Of a stretch of 60,248 bases of DNA, positions 55,378-60,248 are shown in pieces; position 1 is the first letter of the stretch, and each line of letters opens with the position of its first letter. Position numbers and translations under genes: made by a program. A model generated the notes under the pieces. It was not told the DNA's origin. It saw nothing but the letters and a program-made list of their open reading frames with translations, and searched no databases. Source of the stretch: Nocardiopsis sp. CC223A (GTDB lineage Bacteria > Actinomycetota > Actinomycetes > Streptosporangiales > Streptosporangiaceae); contig NZ_JASFDV010000036.1 in NCBI RefSeq assembly GCF_030766825.1, forward strand, positions 1-60,248, written 5' to 3'.

Positions 55378-56247
55378 TCAGCCCAGGACGAGTTCGCCCC
55401 GGGTGTCGGAGACACCGCTCTGCCACTCGGCCGCGCCGTCGGTGCCGTCGGAGGCGCGCCATACGCGGTCGTTGTAGGTGACCGAGGTCAGGCCGTACTC
55501 CTCGGCGTGGGCGACCGCCCACAGGGCCATCGCCCAGCCGCGGTCGCCGGTGGCCGACTCCGGGGTGTCGGTCAGCGCCGCGGGCGCCACCCCGAACACG
55601 CGTTCCAGCTCCTGCTCCGCGCCCGCCACGTCGGCCTCGCCCCCGGTGAGCGAGGCCAGGGTCTCAGGGTCGTACCAGCAGGTCAGCCCGGGGCCGCGGG
55701 TGCCGGTGAACACCTCGCCCATCCGCTGCGACAGGTTCTCGTGCTGGTCGTAGGCGAAGCCGTCGGCGCTGCGCTGCACCGCCTGGGCGGCCTCGAACAC
55801 CGGCCTGGTCTCCCAGCCCTCGACCTCCACCAGCGCGTCGTAGAAGGCCTGGCTGGAGTACACCGGGTCGAGGATGTCCTCCGGGTCGCCCCACTCCTGC
55901 GAGGGGCGCTGCTGGAACAGGCCCAGCGAGTCCCGGTCGCCGTACTCCAGGTTGTAGAACGCGGTCTCCTGCCACACCGTGGCGTAGGCCACGGTCACGG
56001 CCTCCGGCGGCAGGTCCATGCTGAACGCCACCCCGCCGACGGTGGTCGCGCTCACGGCCTGTTCGACCTTCATCGAGTACTCGCCGTCGGACAGGTCCAG
56101 ACGGCACAGGGTCTCGGGGTCGGGCTCGGTCGAGATCGGGTCCACACGGGTCAGCACGTAGTAGCCCCCGGCGACGAGGGCCCCACAAACGACGAACAGC
56201 GCGAACAGGATCTTGACGAACGCTGAGAATCTACGGCGCTTTGGCAA
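55378..56247 (-). CDS. Membrane-anchored lysozyme-like protein
   Basis: The product has a short basic head (MPKRRRFSAFVK), one TM helix (ILFALFVVCGALVAGGYYVL) and an extracellular domain whose core WQETAFYNLEYGDRDSLGLFQQRPSQEWGDPEDILDPVYSSQAFYDAL resembles lysozyme-like/transglycosylase folds. Streptomyces relatives are often mislabelled heavy-metal transporters. The last section (GWAMALWAVAHAEEYGLTSVTYNDRVWRAS) is also conserved. The TTG at 56247 gives a 289-residue protein starting right before the TM helix; a GTG at 56379 would add 44 residues that look non-coding. It is divergent from dapD, consistent with a cell-wall role. Confidence 0.75.
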   Translation of the reverse strand: MPKRRRFSAFVKILFALFVVCGALVAGGYYVLTRVDPISTEPDPETLCRLDLSDGEYSMKVEQAVSATTVGGVAFSMDLPPEAVTVAYATVWQETAFYNLEYGDRDSLGLFQQRPSQEWGDPEDILDPVYSSQAFYDALVEVEGWETRPVFEAAQAVQRSADGFAYDQHENLSQRMGEVFTGTRGPGLTCWYDPETLASLTGGEADVAGAEQELERVFGVAPAALTDTPESATGDRGWAMALWAVAHAEEYGLTSVTYNDRVWRASDGTDGAAEWQSGVSDTRGELVLG

Positions 56248-56435
56248 CGGACGACCATCGGTTAGGGAACAAGGGGCAAAGTGGTCTGCGCCATTCCCGG
56301 TAGGCGGGCCGTGCGGCGCTTCGGGCGCATTGTAGTCAACGCGGCCCCGGACGCGCTTCGGCCGCGTCCGCGCGGGCACGCCGACCGGGGAGCCCGGGGC
56401 CGGGGGATCCCCCGGGAACTACTAACGTGGAACCC

Positions 56436-57272
<837 letters not shown>

Positions 57273-57294
57273 CCCGCGCCCCGAGGTCCCGCAC

Positions 57295-57321
57295 GGGCGC
57301 CCTCCCACCCGGAGGGCGCCC
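57295..57321 (+). terminator. Terminator after dapD
   Basis: GGGCGCCCTCC and its perfect complement GGAGGGCGCCC around a 5-base loop, 22 bases after the dapD stop, followed by CGCTTCCGTTCC. Confidence 0.8.
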
Positions 57322-57720
57322 CGCTTCCGTTCCAGGGCGTGTTCGGCGGATGCCCTCGTGCGGTCCGGTACTTGCGCCGAGTCCGGGGAGCGGCCGCGAG
57401 GCGATCTCTCGCAGGACGGCCGGCGAGGGCCGGCCCGGCGCAGCGGCCATCCGTCCTCGACCGCGCAGCGGGCCGGGGCCGGGCGGCCGGCGGGTGTGAG
57501 GCGGTCGTCGGCGTCGGTGGTGCGGGACACCGGGGGCCTTCCGGTGGCCGGTGGAGATGCCGCGGTCCACACCGATACCGGAGGCCCTCTCCACGTGTGT
57601 CAGGTGGGCTGGGTGCTACCGACCTCCACGGTCGTTGCACCTAGGGTGGTGAGGCGCAGGGCCGTGCCGGTGCACGCGCCCGCGCCGCACACCACGACCA
57701 CGGAAGACGGGGACGCCCTC
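57322..57720. other. 400-base gap between dapD and dapE
   Basis: No gene, repeat or strong structure was seen. Open frames here are GC-rich shadows with Arg/Pro/Gly-dominated translations. The dapE promoter must lie in the right-hand part. Confidence 0.5.
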
Positions 57721-58785
57721 ATGCTCGACCTGACCTCGGACGTCGCGGACCTCTGCGCCGCCCTCGTGGACATCCGCTCGGAGAGCGGCACCGAGAAGGT
57801 CCTCGCCGACGGGATCGAACGCGCTCTGTCGGCGCTGCCCCACCTGACGGTGACCCGCGACGGCGACGCCGTCGTCGCCCGCACCGACCTGGGCCGTGAG
57901 CGCCGCGTCGTCATCGCCGGTCACATCGACACCGTGCCCATCGTCGACAACGTCCCCTCCCACGTCGACGGCGACCGCCTCTACGGCTGCGGCACCTCCG
58001 ACATGAAGGCCGGGGTCGCCGTCCAGCTCAAGCTGGCCGCCCTGGTCGCCGAGCCCGTGCACGACGTCACCTACGTCTTCTACGACAACGAAGAGGTCGA
58101 CGCCGAGCGCAACGGCCTGCTGCGGCTGTCGCGCGACCACCCCCGGTGGCTGGCCGGGGACTTCGCCATCCTCATGGAGCCCACCGACGGCGTCATCGAG
58201 GGCGGCTGCCAGGGCACCATGCGGGTCGAGGTCGTGGCGAAGGGCGAGCGCGCCCACAGCGCCCGGTCCTGGATGGGCGTCAACGCCATCCACGGCGCGG
58301 GGCGGATCCTGGACGTGCTGCGGGCCTACACCCCCCGCGAGCCCGAGGTGGAGGGCCTGCGCTTCCACGAGGGCCTCAACGCGGTGTTCATCGAGGGCGG
58401 GGTCGCCGGCAACGTCATCCCCGACGAGTGCGTGGTCAGGGTCAACTACCGGTTCGCCCCGGACCTGTCGGTGGCCGGCGCCGAGGCGCACCTGCGGGAG
58501 GTCTTCGACGGGTTCGAGGTGCGCCTGGCCGACGCCGCCGCCCCCGCCCGCCCCGGACTGGACCACCCGGCGGCGGCCGCGTTCGTCGACGCGGTGGGGG
58601 AGGGGCGGGCCCGCGCCAAGCTGGGCTGGACCGATGTGTCGCGCTTCTCCGAGCTGGGCGTGCCCGCCGTCAACTACGGCCCCGGCGACCCGACACTCGC
58701 CCACACCCGCGACGAGTACGCCGAGATCCCCCGCATCCGGGAGGCGGAGGAGCGCATGGTCGCCTGGCTCACCGGGGCCCGCTGA
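57721..58785 (+). CDS. dapE: Succinyl-diaminopimelate desuccinylase DapE
   Basis: A 354-residue M20 di-zinc hydrolase that releases succinate from N-succinyl-LL-DAP, the step after DapC. Metal and catalytic residues: AGHIDTVPI (His and the adjacent Asp), GCGTSDMKAG (bridging Asp), YDNEEVDAERNG (catalytic Glu), MEPTDG, the interdomain AHSARSW His, and GPGDPTLAHTRDEY (last His). ATG 57721 is the start of homology; the long upstream frame is non-coding. Confidence 0.94.
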   Translation: MLDLTSDVADLCAALVDIRSESGTEKVLADGIERALSALPHLTVTRDGDAVVARTDLGRERRVVIAGHIDTVPIVDNVPSHVDGDRLYGCGTSDMKAGVAVQLKLAALVAEPVHDVTYVFYDNEEVDAERNGLLRLSRDHPRWLAGDFAILMEPTDGVIEGGCQGTMRVEVVAKGERAHSARSWMGVNAIHGAGRILDVLRAYTPREPEVEGLRFHEGLNAVFIEGGVAGNVIPDECVVRVNYRFAPDLSVAGAEAHLREVFDGFEVRLADAAAPARPGLDHPAAAAFVDAVGEGRARAKLGWTDVSRFSELGVPAVNYGPGDPTLAHTRDEYAEIPRIREAEERMVAWLTGAR

Positions 58786-58794
58786 CCCCTCTGA

Positions 58795-58816
58795 CCTGGG
58801 GCGGGCCCGCCCCAGG
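58795..58816. terminator. Perfect palindrome after dapE
   Basis: CCTGGGGCGGG / CCCGCCCCAGG, a 22-base perfect palindrome 9 bases after the dapE stop, acting as a likely terminator. Confidence 0.7.
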
Positions 58817-58898
58817 ACGCGGTGATGGCCACTGGTGGTCATCACCGGTCCACGTCCGGTTCAGGTGTGATCCGGCCCGGCGCGGATAGCTTTAGGCC

Positions 58899-59693
58899 AT
58901 GACGGAAGAAGCACATGGAAAAGAGCGGGTGAGGAACGCGGGACCCCTCACCTATCGTGGCGAGTCCATCCCGGGCACCACCACCGACCAGCGGTTGCTG
59001 GACCGGCGCGGTCCCGTCGACTGGGTGCACACCGACCCCTGGCGGGTGCTGCGCATCCAGTCGGAGTTCGTGGAGGGCTTCGGCCTCCTGTCCGAGCTGC
59101 CCTCGGCGGTGAGCGTGTTCGGGTCGGCCCGCATCAAGCCGGGCACCCGCTACTACGACCTCGGCGTCCAGATGGGCGCCAGGCTCGCCGAGGCGGGCTA
59201 CGCCACCATCACCGGGGGCGGCCCCGGGATGATGGAGGCCGCCAACAAGGGGGCCAAGGAGGCCGGCGGGCTGTCCGTGGGGCTGGGCATCGAGCTGCCC
59301 TTCGAGCAGTCCCTCAACCCCTACATCGACATGGGGATGACGTTCCGCTACTTCTTCGTGCGCAAGACCATGTTCGTCAAGTACTCCCAGGCGTTCGTGG
59401 TGCTGCCCGGCGGATTCGGGACCCTGGACGAGCTGTTCGAGGCGGCCACGCTCGTCCAGACCAACAAGGTGACCCGGTTCCCGGTGGTGCTGGTCGGCTC
59501 CGAGTTCTGGGGCGGGCTGGAGAAGTGGGTCCGGGAGAGCCTGCTGGAGAACGAGCTCATCAAGCCGCACGACCTGGACCTGGTCCGGGTGGTCGACGAC
59601 CCCGCGGACGTCGTGGGCATCATCCGGAAGGCGCACCTGGACATCGCCCGCGAACAGGACGAGCAGGAGCGCGCCCGGGCCGACGGCTCCTGA
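58899..59693 (+). CDS. LOG-family/TIGR00730 Rossmann-fold protein
   Basis: The 264-residue protein has the cytokinin-riboside monophosphate phosphoribohydrolase (LOG) motifs ITGGGPGMMEAANKGA (about residues 105-120) and VVLPGGFGTLDELFEA (about 167-182), after SVFGSARI. It probably cleaves AMP-like nucleotides to free base and ribose phosphate. TAGCTT 6 bases before the ATG and the lack of a ribosome site suggest a leaderless mRNA. Like mycobacterial Rv1205, it sits by dapE. Confidence 0.9.
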   Translation: MTEEAHGKERVRNAGPLTYRGESIPGTTTDQRLLDRRGPVDWVHTDPWRVLRIQSEFVEGFGLLSELPSAVSVFGSARIKPGTRYYDLGVQMGARLAEAGYATITGGGPGMMEAANKGAKEAGGLSVGLGIELPFEQSLNPYIDMGMTFRYFFVRKTMFVKYSQAFVVLPGGFGTLDELFEAATLVQTNKVTRFPVVLVGSEFWGGLEKWVRESLLENELIKPHDLDLVRVVDDPADVVGIIRKAHLDIAREQDEQERARADGS

Positions 59694-59703
59694 CGCCCGG
59701 GTT

Positions 59704-59735
59704 CCGGCCGCCCGCGGCTCCCGCCGGGCGGCCGG
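59704..59735 (+). terminator. Terminator after the LOG-family gene
   Basis: CCGGCCGCCCG (59704-59714) pairs perfectly with CGGGCGGCCGG (59725-59735) around a 10-base loop, 10 bases after the stop. Confidence 0.75.
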
Positions 59736-59754
59736 GTGTGGCACGATCGGAGCC

Positions 59755-60248
59755 GTGCCTTATCTCATCCTCTTCCTGGTCGCCGCGGCCGCGCTGGCCG
59801 TGCTCGTCGGCGTCGTCTACGTCGTGCTCGGCAAGGGCGGGCGCCTCGCCCGGTTCGAGGCCGACTACCCCCCGCTCGACCTGTCCGCCGACCGCCCGGT
59901 GAAGGCCGCGGAACTGGGCCGCCTGCTGCTGCCGCTGGCCATGTGGGGCTACCACGTGCGCGCGGTGGACGAGCTGCTGCTGCGGCTCACCGCCACCCTG
60001 CGCGAGCGCGAGGAGCGGATCGAGGACCTCCAGTGGCGGCTGTCGCGCCTGGACCCGTCCTACGTCCCGCAGGGCACCGGCCCCACCCCGGGCTCGCACC
60101 TGCCCGGTGACACCCCGGTCGCCGGGGACGCGGACACCGGGCGGACCGCCGCCGAGGACTCCGGGGCCGACACCGCGGACCGGGACGCCGACGCGGGCGA
60201 CGGCCCCCGGGGCGACACGATCGGCGCCACCGCCGACAAGGGCGCTTA
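59755..60248 (+). CDS. DivIVA-like membrane protein, cut by window end
   Basis: At least 164 residues; the 3' end is outside the window. An N-terminal TM helix (YLILFLVAAAALAVLVGVVYVVL) is followed by ARFEADYPPLD... and AELGRLLLPLAMWGYHVRAVDELLLRLTATLREREERIEDLQWRL. This is the GYxxxxVDxxL plus coiled-coil pattern of DivIVA-domain proteins in actinobacteria. The tail is acidic, Asp/Gly/Thr-rich and low complexity. GTG start with CGGAGCC upstream. A similar gene follows the LOG gene in Streptomyces, which supports the call. Confidence 0.7.
   Translation, partial: MPYLILFLVAAAALAVLVGVVYVVLGKGGRLARFEADYPPLDLSADRPVKAAELGRLLLPLAMWGYHVRAVDELLLRLTATLREREERIEDLQWRLSRLDPSYVPQGTGPTPGSHLPGDTPVAGDADTGRTAAEDSGADTADRDADAGDGPRGDTIGATADKGA

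Noticed and set aside
55378..56379. Heavy-metal transporter label often given to homologues of this gene
   Set aside because: One TM helix and a lysozyme-like extracellular core do not fit a transporter.

Overview
The window is a very GC-rich (roughly 70 percent by eye) actinobacterial chromosome segment. GTG starts are frequent, many start codons sit 6-8 bases behind a TANNNT-like -10 box as in leaderless mRNAs, and there is a mycothiol gene (mshB), an acyl-CoA carboxylase with an epsilon subunit, and two succinate dehydrogenases of the kinds found in mycobacteria and streptomycetes. A Nocardiopsis-like (Nocardiopsaceae) genome fits best, but that placement is inference. Bases 37-52 match the end of an Illumina adapter exactly, so the left edge is a contig end and bases 1-52 should not be read as genome.

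Layout. 53-6043: a galactokinase-like fragment, YihY-type membrane protein, YbdK-type carboxylate-amine ligase, M20 amidohydrolase, adenosine deaminase and a PH-domain protein. 6044-7037: a gene-free kilobase holding an iron-box promoter, a hairpin-rich putative non-coding RNA ending in a strong terminator, and a nested, partly duplicated MITE-like repeat. 7038-13462: a divergent purine nucleoside phosphorylase, LpdA, a zinc-finger protein, a P-loop kinase, a TPM-like membrane protein and a dicarboxylate/amino-acid symporter. 13463-23054: carboxylation block (acyl-CoA carboxylase beta-epsilon-alpha, PEP carboxylase, biotin ligase) flanked by two Uma2 genes. 23055-27273: PH-domain protein, class III adenylate cyclase, MBL hydrolase, a complete MITE, a small hypothetical, AlkC.

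27414-35951: two succinate dehydrogenases facing away from each other around a LysR regulator. The leftward three-gene Sdh1-like operon has two CRP-type boxes upstream and a 141-bp tandem copy of its 3' end; the rightward sdhCAB operon shares its upstream region with the LysR gene. 35956-41662: a Doc/RHH toxin-antitoxin pair, an MBL hydrolase and FAD monooxygenase with a divergent TetR, two GNATs and a TrmH-family methyltransferase. 41685-49963: two small genes, two adjacent Ser/Thr kinase receptors, an S9 peptidase, mshB and its membrane partner. 49995-60248: a site-2 protease, a winged-helix protein, an SH3-only protein, ferredoxin, and a dispersed lysine/peptidoglycan set (dapC, dapD, dapE) with a lysozyme-like protein, a LOG-family hydrolase and a DivIVA-like protein running off the end. 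An IS110-type transposase scar lies between dapC and the lysozyme-like gene.

The strongest candidate for something undescribed is the iron-box-controlled structured RNA at about 6119-6544. The MITE family and the two 3'-end tandem duplications come next.
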